Below, one piece after another: positions 22,290-33,088 of a stretch of DNA of 64,000 nucleotides. Position 1 is the stretch's first letter. Every line of letters starts with the position of its first letter. The stretch is from Metarhizium brunneum. Lineage: Eukaryota; Ascomycota; Sordariomycetes; Hypocreales; Clavicipitaceae. The stretch is from the NCBI RefSeq assembly GCF_013426205.1, contig NC_089423.1, forward strand, positions 2,480,001 through 2,544,000, written 5' to 3'. Below the pieces are notes generated by a model that was given only the letters and a program-made list of their open reading frames with translations, did no database searches and was not told where the DNA came from. A program made the translations under genes and the position numbers.

Positions 22290-25200
22290 ATGGCCTCGCC
22301 CCGTGATCCAGCGCGACTTCGTCCGGGCCTCAATCTCCTCACCACGAACTCGCTGGCTCCTAATACATATGGCAACCATGTGAACTCACCCATGTCTGCC
22401 GTATCTATGGCTTCTCCTTTTATGCAGTCGGCGCAGACGCCCAGTAGTGCCATTCAGCCATATAATCCCCAGGAATGGGTTCCATCACCAGCTCAGATGC
22501 CCGACAGGTCTCGCCAGTTCCCTGTCGATGGAGGGCAAGGTACGGGAATATAGCTTCTTTTTTTTTTTAATCTTTAACTCACCCACTTGCATTGGCCTTT
22601 TATCTTGTCTGCAAATCCTAACATGAGTCTATATCAAGCGTCGGCGGTGCCTCCTCCCCCATACAGCCCTCCTCGAAGCAGGACGCAGCGGCCGATAAGC
22701 ACCGCCTTTGAACACACCGTTGCGCTGGGCTCAACGCCTCCGCCTCCATCCAGGTTGACAATATCTCCTCTTCATCGGCCTTCGCCAGAGCCGCCTGTGA
22801 ACCCTTTGTTTCCTCCGCCGCCTGGTGCTGGGGGAAGAGGAAGCTCAAGAGATCGCCGATTTGGATTACCGTCTCTTGGGCGGAGAAGGGATCATGAGCA
22901 ACCGCAAGCCAGCTCGCCTGATCCCCAAACAGCTGCCATGCAAATGAGAAGAAGCACGGGTCCTGCCATGTCTCAACCAGAGCCTGAACACATTGTAGCA
23001 CCTATACCGAGTACTCCCTTCACCGGACCTCCAGCAGCTCGTAGGGCGGCCTCGACTGGTGCAATTGATACCCCGACATCTCAACGATCCCGGTCAACAT
23101 CGCAAACGAGGTGGGAGCCTGGAATGCCGCTTCCACCGCCTCCGCCCGGGCCCCCACCTTCGTCGTCAAGATCGCAGAGTGTTCAAAGCATAGACCGAGC
23201 CAGCGTTCCAATCATCTCGCCTCCAACCAGGCGGCCACCACCAAGTGGTGTCACGTCTTTGGGCCCTGTTCCTCCCACACCCGCGGACTGGGTTGATGCC
23301 GATGCAGAGCCCAGCCAACCGAGCCAACCGAGCCAGTCTGGTCGCGGGCGGTCCCCTGGCTTGGTGATTGATACTACCACTGCTGCTAATGCCACGGACG
23401 TCCCAGATCCGCTAGGATCATCCAACAGCGCAGGAGGCTTGAATAGAGCCAGGGCAGTTCGACATGACAAGACAATACTCCAACGAAGAGCTGAGAGCCG
23501 AAGCCGCCATACATCGCATGGCTCCATTGATGCCATTGCACAACCGCATAATATTTCAGATATTGTTGTTCCCTCAGGTTCTGTTGGCGTGATGCAAAGG
23601 TTGATGGCTGGGAAATCGACACCTCGTAGCGCAGGCAGAAGGGATAGTGAGTTGCCTCGAACAGCCGACTCATTGCCGCTTCAAGATTCTCGAAATTCAA
23701 CTCCACGAGCGCCAAGGTCCGGACAGCTTGAAGCCGCCACCCCTCCATTTTCCCCATATCACGGCAAAGGCGTTCAAATGCCTACACCCTCCAAAGCCGT
23801 GGCTCCCAAGGCTCTACCGACTCCCCCTCCTCAGACACGGTCAGCATCTGGCTCACGGCTAAGAGATTCATCTCGCCCCTCAATATCGGCATTGACGCCT
23901 ATTTCTAAACAAACAGTCATTAGCCAAACCGCTGAGCAATTTGCTACTGCTACAATCGAGAGATTCCGATCATTCGCCGCCAATGAATCTGCTGCAGCGT
24001 CAGATGCGGATAGAGTTCGTCTGTTTGCCGATTTCATCGTAAACGAATCCCGAATTCGACGAGAACGATATTCCTCAGCCATTGGAGCAATGGGCTCCGA
24101 AATTTTTGATCTTAGTCGTGATTTGTTTCGCCCAATGGTCTCCTCGTCAAGACGGGAGTCTGGAGCGTCTCAGGATGAATGGACACCAGCATCGACAGAT
24201 CCAAGCTATTGCCAGAGAGACTCGACGAGTTCTATTGTCCATGGTGAAGGGCTGTCGACCTCGGCACCAGCTTCTGCAGGTCTCTCCGCATCGCCTGGCA
24301 GCGCCCAGCCACAAGGTAACTGGACCAACAACTATATGCCATCCCTTTCTCCGATCCTCAGCATGAGCGTCAGTGACAACTATGAAAATGGAAGCTCGCG
24401 TGGACGACCGCCAAGCCGGTGGTGGGAGACCGATTCTCAGGGTGAGCCTCGCATGTTTGAGAGATCCAAGCGAGAATCCAAGTACATGGGAGTTCCCAAG
24501 GATCAATGGGTTGAGGAAGAGCAAGGAACGGGGGCTTATATCGGAACGAGCGAATATGAGTCTTCCACGGAATATCCGCGAGAAAAGACAGGATGGCACG
24601 ACCAAGAGGAGTCGTCATCCTGGACACCGCAACCGTTGCGGCTTTCTAGTGGAACGCCCCCGGACTCAAGTTCGTCCCAGACGTCACATCACAGGCCCGA
24701 CGCAGTGGATGTTTCCCGGCTCGTTACTCTGCCACCACCATACCCTCGGCATTATCCTGCTCTCAATAATAACCATCCAGAATTGACAGCAACGCGGACA
24801 GCTGTCAGAGCTTTAAATGAGCTGGCAGAAATCAATAATGTAAAGGAGAGATTCACAATAGCCAGCTCCAAGCGCCGTGAAGAATTCTCCAAGGCAGCGT
24901 CTGAGCGTCGGCAATCACTGATGGCTAACTTGCAGAAAGAAATCAGCTCTGGAAACATCGGGTACGCGGATGCTGCTGTCATTGAGTCGGATTCTCAACA
25001 GCAAGAGAAAAATAACAAGAAGGAGCTGGAAAAAACGGAATACGAGCAATTCCAGAATGAGGTCATCCGCCCCCTTAATGATCTCTTGACTGCCCAAATC
25101 GCAAAAGCTGATGCTCTGTATGACAACTTGTCGAAGCACCTTTTTGATAATGGTCAAATGGATGCTGATATGCCGCAAGAGGAGGGGGATGACCGACCTG

Positions 25201-26033
25201 AATTGCTCGAAAAGCTTACTCTGTTGAAGTGGATTTTCGAAACCAGAGAATCCCTGCACAGAGCTATTTATGATATTTTATCTGACCGCAATACACGATA
25301 TCGCGAGGTAGTACTTACACCTTACCGTCTTTCTGGAAACAATGAGAAGCTCAGGTCCGCGGAGGCATTCTTCGCCGAGGATGCCGCAAAGCGAGAATAT
25401 TCGCTCGCCACTGAGGTTCTGGATCGGGCCCGACAGTTCAGAACTATTGTTGAGGAGGCTGTCGAGCGTGGAGTTGCTCTGCAAATGTCGGCATTTTGGG
25501 ACATTGCCCCGCCCCTACGGCAGTTACTCGACAGCATTCCAGAAGACCTTGAGGGATTCAACATTCAGATTCCCGCTTCCGAGTTTGAGGAGAACCCGGC
25601 ATACCACGACCACCCGCTGCAGTATCTTTATAGTCTTTTGATGCATGCCGAGAAGAGCACGCGCCAGTTCATCGAATCCCATACCAACCTACTGTGTCTC
25701 CTGCACGAGGTCAAGGGAGCAGTGGTAAATGCCAAGGCAAGGGTATTGGAGACACAAGTCACCGAAGCTGACGGCTCAGCTATCAGTACTGAAGACCGAG
25801 AACAGAGGGCCAACAGCATGAGACAGATGGAAGATCGACGATTAACAGAGGATCTCCAAGAAAAGGTGCGCCTAGTTGAGGAACAGTGGAATAGCGCTCT
25901 TGGCGAAGGAATCAGGACAGTCAAGGACCGTGCCGGCGTATTGCTTCTAAGTACCGGCGGGTGGGACGAGACGTTGGAAGAGGAGCAGTCGTTTCTTGGG
26001 TTGGATCAGATGACTAATGACATTCATACATGA
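22290..26033 (+). CDS. Conserved-looking orphan: proline-rich head, helical C-terminal half
   Basis: I do not recognise a named family. Exons 22290-22539 and 22639-26033, with a 99-bp intron, encode 1214 residues. Roughly residues 1-430 are disordered and rich in Pro and Ser, with PPPPYSPP, FPPPPGAGG and PPPPPPGPPP stretches that would suit SH3 or WW partners. A first helical block near residues 475-530 contains FATATIERFRSFAAN and NESRIRRERYSSAIG. From about residue 790 the protein is predominantly charged helix: RREEFSKAASERRQSL, ELLEKLTLLKWIFETRESLH and a long stretch to the C-terminus, ending EEEQSFLGLDQMTNDIHT. There is no signal peptide or membrane segment. The composition suggests a cytoskeletal or trafficking scaffold, but that is a guess. 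Confidence 0.8.
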
Positions 26034-26609
26034 CCTAAGGGAGGTTTAGGTTACTTTTATAGTCGAACTTTGTTGATAGATACCCCCTCAAATGAGGAAA
26101 AAGGTTACGGCCTGCGATAGGAATGAATCTACATGGTTTCATCCAATGTGCCATTCGCCAGCCGCTGTGACATGCTGGGTAGTATCCGTGAAAAGGAGCA
26201 GATGAAGGGTATCAAGTTTCTATATTCATTGTACAGTGTTTATACAATTCCCGTTGGCCGTTTGGCCCCTTTCCTCCTGTTTGTACATGCCTATTTCCGT
26301 TGCGCGCTAAAGAAGAAGTTGTTGGGCGTGCCATTCGGCCTTGGTGTTCGATTAATGCAGAGGTTTTGTTTTTGTTTGTTTTTGCTGTTGTTACACCCAG
26401 TAGGAAGCAATCGGAACATTTGAAATCCAAGCCCGGCCCAATTGTTGTTTGCGCGGCAACCCAGTTCACAGTAACACAAACAGGATGCAAACGTCATCCA
26501 ACTTGTTCATTCTTGGGTACCTTGCCGCGACCCATTTCTAAGAAGAGTTCAGCCTCTCCTTTACTGGAAAGCATTTCCCCCGTTTGTTTGTCAACGGCTC
26601 GGCAAGGCG
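26034..26609. other. Convergent intergenic region
   Basis: These 576 bp lie between the 3' ends of the orphan gene and FMC1 and should hold both 3' UTRs. No gene is seen. Confidence 0.5.
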
Positions 26610-26927
26610 TCAAAACTTCTTTCCCCTCGCGTACAACTCGGGCATATCCATGCCGACGCGCCTGGCTGTCAGCCTCACTCTCTCCTCCTCGTCCATGTCC
26701 ATGCCTGGATTATAGCGCTCTACCAGTGTGACGTACAGCCTCTGGGAGCGCAGGTAGGCGACGAGTTGCTCTGCTTCGGCGTGTGAGCTGGCGGACGAGT
26801 CGGTAAATGAGGCGCGGAGACGGTTGTGTAGATGGCTTCGGGGGGAGGCGAGGACAGGGCGGGGGGGAAGTTCGCGCAGGATGGAGCGGTAGATGGACCG
26901 CAGGCGGGCGGGAGGCATTGTTGGCAT
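26610..26927 (-). CDS. FMC1: ATP synthase F1 assembly factor Fmc1 (LYR-like)
   Basis: This small mitochondrial matrix protein is needed for assembly of the F1 sector, where yeast Fmc1 works with Atp12. The single exon encodes 105 residues from ATG 26927 (MPTMPPARLRSIYRSILREL). An in-frame ATG at 26918 would give 102 residues and one at 26954 would give 114. The LYR-superfamily helix opens with LRSIYRSILRELPPR. The family's C-terminal block, LVERYNPGMDMDEEERVRL, is intact and is the main basis of the call. No long targeting sequence is evident, as is usual for LYR proteins. Confidence 0.85.
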   Translation of the reverse strand: MPTMPPARLRSIYRSILRELPPRPVLASPRSHLHNRLRASFTDSSASSHAEAEQLVAYLRSQRLYVTLVERYNPGMDMDEEERVRLTARRVGMDMPELYARGKKF

Positions 26928-27725
26928 GTTGTGGTGTATTTGCGGCAATCGCAATGCCGGCTTGGAGGAGGGAGGTTGTTTCGGGTGGATGGTGGTTTGT
27001 GTTTGATTCGGCTTGCGAAGAGAAAACTACTGCGAACGGGATTGAGAGCTGGTTTTGATTGGCTCGGGATGTCGGCGTGGGGCTTGCATGGAGGGTGGTT
27101 GCGGCATGTCGTGTCGTGCGTGCCAACTTGCGTGCTCAGACCAGGCGGGGCAGTTCTGAACTATGTATGAACGGCTTATTCGACACCTCAAGTAAAGACT
27201 ATTTTAAACTGCAATTGTCCACTTGAGGATCTATTCATAAATTGCTTTCCTTAATTTTTTTTTCTCAATTGGGTGATTTAGGTTATTATACACTGGAGAA
27301 GTTAGTTGTGCATCACCAGCTATCCAAAGGAATTCGTCACGACATCATCCTCGAGGACGTCTTGCCATCGGCCACATCGGCATCGCGACGTCCCGGCTTG
27401 GATCAAGGATCAAGCTGAAGTGCTCACCCCACGTCTGCCACTCACTTGGGCAGCTAAGACCTACACAGTCGACACTCTCACGTACCAAAATCTCTTCATC
27501 CTGCGCATATACATGCAACCCAGCCTTCAACCTCGTCCGAAAACAGCAACGTCTTCACCCCACCGTATTCCTACACCATCTCATACCCTCATCCTCTCGG
27601 CCTTCGCCGTCCTGTTCCTCGCGCTGGCGCTCCTCATCCCTCACAGTCTCACAAACTCTGCCGTCCCCCGCCTCCGCCAGCTCTCCAGTCATCTCCTCCG
27701 TCGAATCCACCTCCCAACTGCCACA
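26928..27725. other. Divergent promoter region of FMC1 and MET22
   Basis: These 798 bp lie between two divergent starts. The MET22 frame stays open upstream of 27726 (ATG at 27513), so part of this region may be coding. Confidence 0.5.
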
Positions 27726-28802
27726 ATGGTGACCGCCCCGTCCTACAGTCACGAGCTCGAAGTCGCGCAGCTCGCCGTCCAGCGAGCCACCATCCTCACC
27801 AAGCGTGTCTTCCACGAAAAGGCCAAGGGCACCGTCGACAAGAACGACAAGTCTCCCGTGACTATTGGCGACTTCGGCGCCCAGGCACTCATTATTGCTG
27901 CCCTGAAGCACAACTTCCCTGGCGATGCCATCGTTGCCGAGGAGGAGGCCGCACAGCTGAAAGAGGATGCCAACCTGCGTCAGACAATTTGGGATCTAGT
28001 CAAGGATACCAAGTTGGACGATGAAAAGGCTGAGCAGACGCTCGGTGGAGCTATCAAGAGCGTCGATTCTATGCTGGAACTAATTGATCTTGGAAACAGC
28101 CCGGGTGGTTCCAAGGGCCGTATCTGGACCATTGACCCTATTGATGGGACCAAGGGGTTTTTACGAGGTGGTCAGTATGCTGTGTGCTTGGGATTGATGG
28201 TCGACGGGGAAGTTAGAGTCGGAGTACTCGGTTGCCCCAACTTGCCTGTGGACGATTCGGCTCGTTTGACAACAGACATTGGATCCAACGCCACCGATGA
28301 AGGACGAGGGGTCATCTTCTCCGCGGTCGAGTACAAGGGGGCCAGTAGCCGACCCTTAACGACTGGCAGTCTCTCCCCGGACAGCAGACACATTGGCATG
28401 CGTCCCATCGAGGACCTCGCAAAGGCCACCTTTTGCGAATCCGTCGAGGCGGGACACTCCTCGCACGATGATCAGGCCATCATCTCGCAGAAGTTGGGCA
28501 TCACAGAGCCGTCGGTCAGAATGGACAGCCAAGCTAAATACGGCTCCATTGCCCGTGGTGCGGGGGATATTTATCTCCGTCTGCCAGTGAAGGCTAGCTA
28601 CCAAGAGAAGATCTGGGACCACGCCGCTGGTGACTTGATTGTGAGGGAGTCAGGTGGCCAAGTTACGGATATTTACGGAAAGAGATTGGATTTCAGTGTA
28701 GGTCGGACGTTGGCGAACAACAAGGGTGTTGTGGCCGCTCCCTTGGGCGTTCATGACCGAGTGTTGAGGGTTGTGCAGGAGGTATTGAAGATTGGGCAAT
28801 AG
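27726..28802 (+). CDS. MET22: 3'(2'),5'-bisphosphate nucleotidase, Met22/Hal2
   Basis: This enzyme converts 3'-phosphoadenosine 5'-phosphate to AMP, which keeps sulfate assimilation running. The yeast enzyme is a Li+/Na+ target. ATG 27726 sits in a good context (CCACAATGG) and gives 358 residues, the yeast length. Metal and substrate motifs are present: AEEEAAQ, WTIDPIDGTKGFLRG and WDHAAGDLIVRESGG. There is no intron. The frame continues upstream without a stop to ATG 27513, adding 71 residues with a hydrophobic stretch (TLILSAFAVLFLALALLIP). Use of that start would make a membrane-anchored or mistargeted form. I take 27726 as the main start because it matches the family. Confidence 0.92.
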   Translation: MVTAPSYSHELEVAQLAVQRATILTKRVFHEKAKGTVDKNDKSPVTIGDFGAQALIIAALKHNFPGDAIVAEEEAAQLKEDANLRQTIWDLVKDTKLDDEKAEQTLGGAIKSVDSMLELIDLGNSPGGSKGRIWTIDPIDGTKGFLRGGQYAVCLGLMVDGEVRVGVLGCPNLPVDDSARLTTDIGSNATDEGRGVIFSAVEYKGASSRPLTTGSLSPDSRHIGMRPIEDLAKATFCESVEAGHSSHDDQAIISQKLGITEPSVRMDSQAKYGSIARGAGDIYLRLPVKASYQEKIWDHAAGDLIVRESGGQVTDIYGKRLDFSVGRTLANNKGVVAAPLGVHDRVLRVVQEVLKIGQ

Positions 28803-29023
28803 GCAATACCGGGGCCGGCAATAAAAACAGGTTTGATGACTAAAAAGCTAGCAGACGAGAATTTTTCGATCGATTGATGAAATCCGCAATATCAGTTATA
28901 AATGCTCTACATGAGAATTTCATAAATTTCGCAACTAGTAGTACACTTATACTTGACGGGTTCAAATACACGCCATGATCCGCCATGGCCAATTTCCTCC
29001 CCCAACATTCTACCTGTGAATCT

Positions 29024-29976
29024 TTACTTGATCTTCTTCTGCTTCAACTTGATAGTCTGGTCGTTGATAAACACCCCCTTGCCCTTGTACGGCTCCGGCG
29101 GCCGCCACTGCCTCACCCTCCCCGCAAACGACATGATGACCTCGCGATCCGTACCCTCCAGCAGGATTCTCGTCGGCGAGGGCGTCGTCACCGTGACGCC
29201 CTGCGGAATGCCCTCCTCGACAGGGTGCGTGAAGCCCAGCTTCAGACAGAGGAACTTCTGGCCCGGGTATTGCTCCTTGGCGCCGCGGCGCTCGACGCTC
29301 GCTCGGTAGCCCACGCCCACCAGGCGCAGGATGGCCGTGTGGCCCTCGGACACCCCCATTACATAGTTGGTCAGGTAGGACCACGACGTGCCTGCGTAGA
29401 CCAATTGTTAGCAGAACTATACCTTGACTTGTCCGCGCGATGGTGTGTTTGCAAGATTCTGACGGACAGAGGTCACGACGTACCCCACATCTCATTTTGA
29501 TGCTTGACGTTTGCATCCTCAACGCCCAGCAAGACCGTCTTGTTCTCCAAATCCTGCTGCAAAGTCACAAATTCAGGAACATCAAGCTCCAGCGATCCTG
29601 TTCCCCAAGCCATGTTAGCTCAAATGCTTCCAACAGTTCTCACTTGGCACCACCAGTCGCTTTATGAAGCGCGGCCATGAGAAAGGAACTTGAGCTCACC
29701 CAACGGTCCCTTTACTATAATTGTCTTCTTAACGGTAGGCTTGTATGAGGTCGCAACTTTGGATGTCTTCAAATCGCTCATGGATAGCTCCACACCGGGA
29801 GGGATAGAAATCGGCGTTCGCCCAAGCTTCGAGGGTCGTTTTGTCGTCGTCGAGAAGTGCCGTTGCGCAGACGTTTGCCACGCTGGCAACAGGAATCCCA
29901 GCAGCGCTACCTGCGGATTCATGCGCAGCGCATGGCCCAATGCCTTTCCCTTGGCAGGGACAAACCTTGAGGCCAT
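29024..29976 (-). CDS. MRPL6: Mitochondrial large-subunit ribosomal protein uL6m
   Basis: This is a structural protein of the mitochondrial large ribosomal subunit. Exons 29976-29700, 29597-29484 and 29391-29024 give 252 residues; introns are 102 and 92 bp and all junctions are phase 1. The N-terminus is basic and Ser/Arg-rich (MASRFVPAKGKALGHALR, then RHFSTTTKRPSKLGRTPI), consistent with import. The L6 fold shows in VKGPLGSLELDVPEF, GTSWSYLTNYVMGVSEGH and the C-terminal signature EPYKGKGVFINDQTIKLKQ. It lies downstream of and on the same strand as beta-tubulin, 426 bp from its stop. They are probably separate transcripts. Confidence 0.92.
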
Positions 29977-30402
29977 TGAGATTTGTCTTTGCCGTGGGAA
30001 TGGATGGGGGATTGCATAGACAGCCACTGATTCCTGGTCAGCTTTGGGTGCAGGTGAACTTTTTGGTCGCTTAGTCATCCCATCACGTGTACCACTTGTT
30101 GACAGCAGAATGAGGTGCCATGCACAGCTGTACCAACATTGCATTTACTGGCACTGCAAATATACAAGTTCTTTTTATATAGAAATAGATTTCAAAGTAA
30201 TATTTACTCAACAACTTGGTCAATTCTCAGCGTACAATGCTACAAGAGTGGCACCAACGCTCAATAATAATAATAAAGGTATCTAGCAACCTCCTCTGGT
30301 TGTAACTACTTCCATAGCGCGAAGTAAACTTTGACCAACTCACGCCGCCCACATTCAAGTCGGACATTCTGGCTGAATACAAATAGCTTGTCGTAGAGTC
30401 TC
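29977..30402. other. Promoter region of uL6m gene / 3' UTR of tub2
   Basis: These 426 bp separate two genes on the minus strand. A CACGTG lies near 30084. Nothing else is recognised. Confidence 0.45.
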
Positions 30403-32169
30403 TTACTCCAAAGGCTCTTCAACAGGAGCTTCTTCATCGTACTCCTCTTCCTCCTCATCAACACCAGCATCCTGGTATTGCTGGTATTCAGAGACAAGAT
30501 CGTTCATATTGGACTCAGCCTCGGTGAACTCCATCTCGTCCATACCCTCACCAGTGTACCAATGCAAGAAAGCTTTGCGACGGAACATGGCAGTGAACTG
30601 CTCACCAACACGCTTGAAAAGCTCCTGGATGGAGGTGGAGTTACCAATAAAGGTAGAAGACATCTTGAGGCCACGGGGGGGGATGGCGCAGAGAGCGGTC
30701 TGGATATTGTTGGGGATCCATTCGACGAAGTAGCTGGAGTTCTTGTTCTGCACGTTACGCATCTGATCCTCAACCTCCTTCATAGCGACCTTGCCACGGC
30801 TGGAACGGAAATTAGTACAACGAACTCGTATAATATGCACATCATTGACGGGACTCACAAGATGGCAGAGCAGGTCAGGTAGCGGCCGTTTCGGAAGTCA
30901 GAAGCGGCCATCATGTTCTTAGGGTCGAACATCTGCTGGGTGAGCTCAGGTACGCTGACAGCGCGGAAAGAGTGAGCACCACGGCTGGTCAGGGGGGCGA
31001 AGCCGACCATGAAGAAGTGCAGACGAGGGAAGGGGACCATGTTGACAGCCAGCTTACGCAGATCAGAGTTCAACTGACCGGGGAAACGCAAGCATGTGGT
31101 GACGCCAGACATGACGGCAGAGACGAGATAGTTCAGGTCACCGTACGAAGGGTTAGACAGCTTGAGAGTGCGCATGCAGATGTCGTACAGAGCCTCGTTG
31201 TCGATGCAGAAAGTCTCGTCAGAGTTCTCAACGAGCTGATGGACGGAGAGGGTTGCGTTGTAGGGCTCGACAACGGTGTCGGAAACCTTGGGAGAGGGAA
31301 CGACGGAGAAAGTGGCCATCATTCGGTCGGGAAACTCTTCACGGATCTTGGAGATCAACAGAGTACCCATACCAGCACCGGTACCACCACCGAGAGAGTG
31401 GGTGATCTGGAAGCCCTGGAGGCAGTCACAACCTTCCGCCTCGCGACGGACAACATCAAGGACATTGTCGACAAGCTCAGCACCTTCAGTGTAGTGACCC
31501 TTGGCCCAGTTGTTGCCAGCACCAGACTGACCAAAGACGAAGTTGTCGGGACGGAAAAGCTGACCGAAAGGACCGGCACGGACGGCATCCATGGTGCCAG
31601 GTTCAAGATCGACAAGGACGGCGCGAGGAACATACTTGTTACCGGAGGCCTTTTGAGGGGAGTCCCCGCGTCAGTCTTTGATCTCCCCATGGATAACAAC
31701 CTATGGTTCCTCAACATCCTAGGATTCGGCTCATTCAAACTTACCTCATTGAAGTAGACGCTCATACGCTCGAGCTGGAGCTCAGAGGTACCGTTGTAGA
31801 CACCATTGCTGTCGAGGCCATGTTCGCCAGAGATGGTCTGCCAGAAAGCAGCACCAATTTGGTTACCCTGTCGAAATATTGTAAGCTCCCGGTCTCCGTA
31901 ACAATTCATTCGAAAATAGCGGCGAATTTGTTTACTTACGCACTGACCGGTCTGAAGGTGAACCTGTGTAAGATCAAAAGGAAATAAATCGTCAGCCAAT
32001 GTTCATTATGATGATGCAGCGCGTTTTGCCTCGTCCTGATGATCAGTTGGGCGTGCGTATATGGACGTGGCCTCCTCATACAGCGGGGTACCAAAATCAG
32101 GGGCACGACCATGGAACGCGTCGAGGAGGGGTCCTAGACAATGGAGGGGGGACTCACAATCTCACGCAT
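30403..32169 (-). CDS. tub2: Beta-tubulin
   Basis: This is the microtubule subunit. Five exons (32169-32158, 31963-31940, 31867-31745, 31649-30859, 30799-30403) give 448 residues, exactly the family length. The first two exons are only 12 and 24 bp and encode MREI and VHLQTGQC, a layout typical of filamentous ascomycete tub2; introns are 194, 72, 95 and 59 bp. MREI is the tubulin autoregulation tetrapeptide. The GTP loop GGGTGAGMG and the acidic tail [10 protein letters not shown] are present. Residues linked to benzimidazole resistance look wild type: His6, Phe167 (ATFSVVP), Glu198 and Phe200 ([12 protein letters not shown]). It is divergent from the kinase pseudogene. Confidence 0.98.
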
Positions 32170-33088
32170 GTTGGCGGATTATCGTCGACGACAGGAAATT
32201 CGGGTGAAGAGTGAGGTTGATGGAAGAATCACGATAGCTAGGCAGAGCTTCACGATCCGTAACGGGTTGATGTAGGGGAGCAAGGGAGAAGAAGTCGCGG
32301 AGGTGTTGATTTTTGTTGGAGATGTGGTTCACCGCCATACCTGGTGCTAGACCCCTGCCTGGGGAGGCAAGTGCAACAGCCCAGGGAAGTACCTGCCCCG
32401 CCTTCACTTTCGCTTGTTTACACGCATGGTCTGTGCATCCCCAAAAGGGGCAAGGCGGCAAGTCAGGCACCTGGCTGTGAGTGGCTCTAGTACATGTACA
32501 TAGCTTGACTATTTGCAGAGGGTGAGACGGCACCTCCAAGCCTACACTTTTGGGTGAAAATACGACGTCTAATGAACCCCCTTCAACGGCATACTACTCC
32601 GTATCGATTGGAAAATGTCCAGTCTCCGAAAGCTGGCAGGGTACCAGAATGTGTCCAATCGAATGGAGAGTACGTAGTAGTACTACAGAGAATGGACGGA
32701 GCAGCTCGTGGGAGATTAGATCAATTGATGAGGTTGACCAGGTTGACCCCCCACTCTGGATCCAACTTCCGCCGCCACACTGAGAAAGTGATGGGTCACC
32801 TTATATGTGGCTGAAGCCTGTCGTCTTGCAAGTTAGGCACACTGTGGGCGTAGGGTAATGTCGTTGACTGGAGTATCAAGCTGCTAGATGATCTCACTGT
32901 CCAAAGCAATCCCCGGAAACTCTGGTTACTCTGTTCAAATACTAGTCGAAGGGTTCGCTTGCAACTTGGTTTCGGTAAGTTGGCGTCACGTGAACCCCCT
33001 TTTCTCCACACAAAATCTCACCCTTCCCGGACTTCACTCTGACGTGGCATTTTTATAGTACCACCATGTTACAGCGATCTTTTGCGCG
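32170..33088. other. Divergent intergenic region (tub2 promoter)
   Basis: These 919 bp should contain the tub2 promoter and 5' UTR. A TACTCCGTA motif lies at 32595 and a CACGTG near 32987. No gene is seen. Confidence 0.5.
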
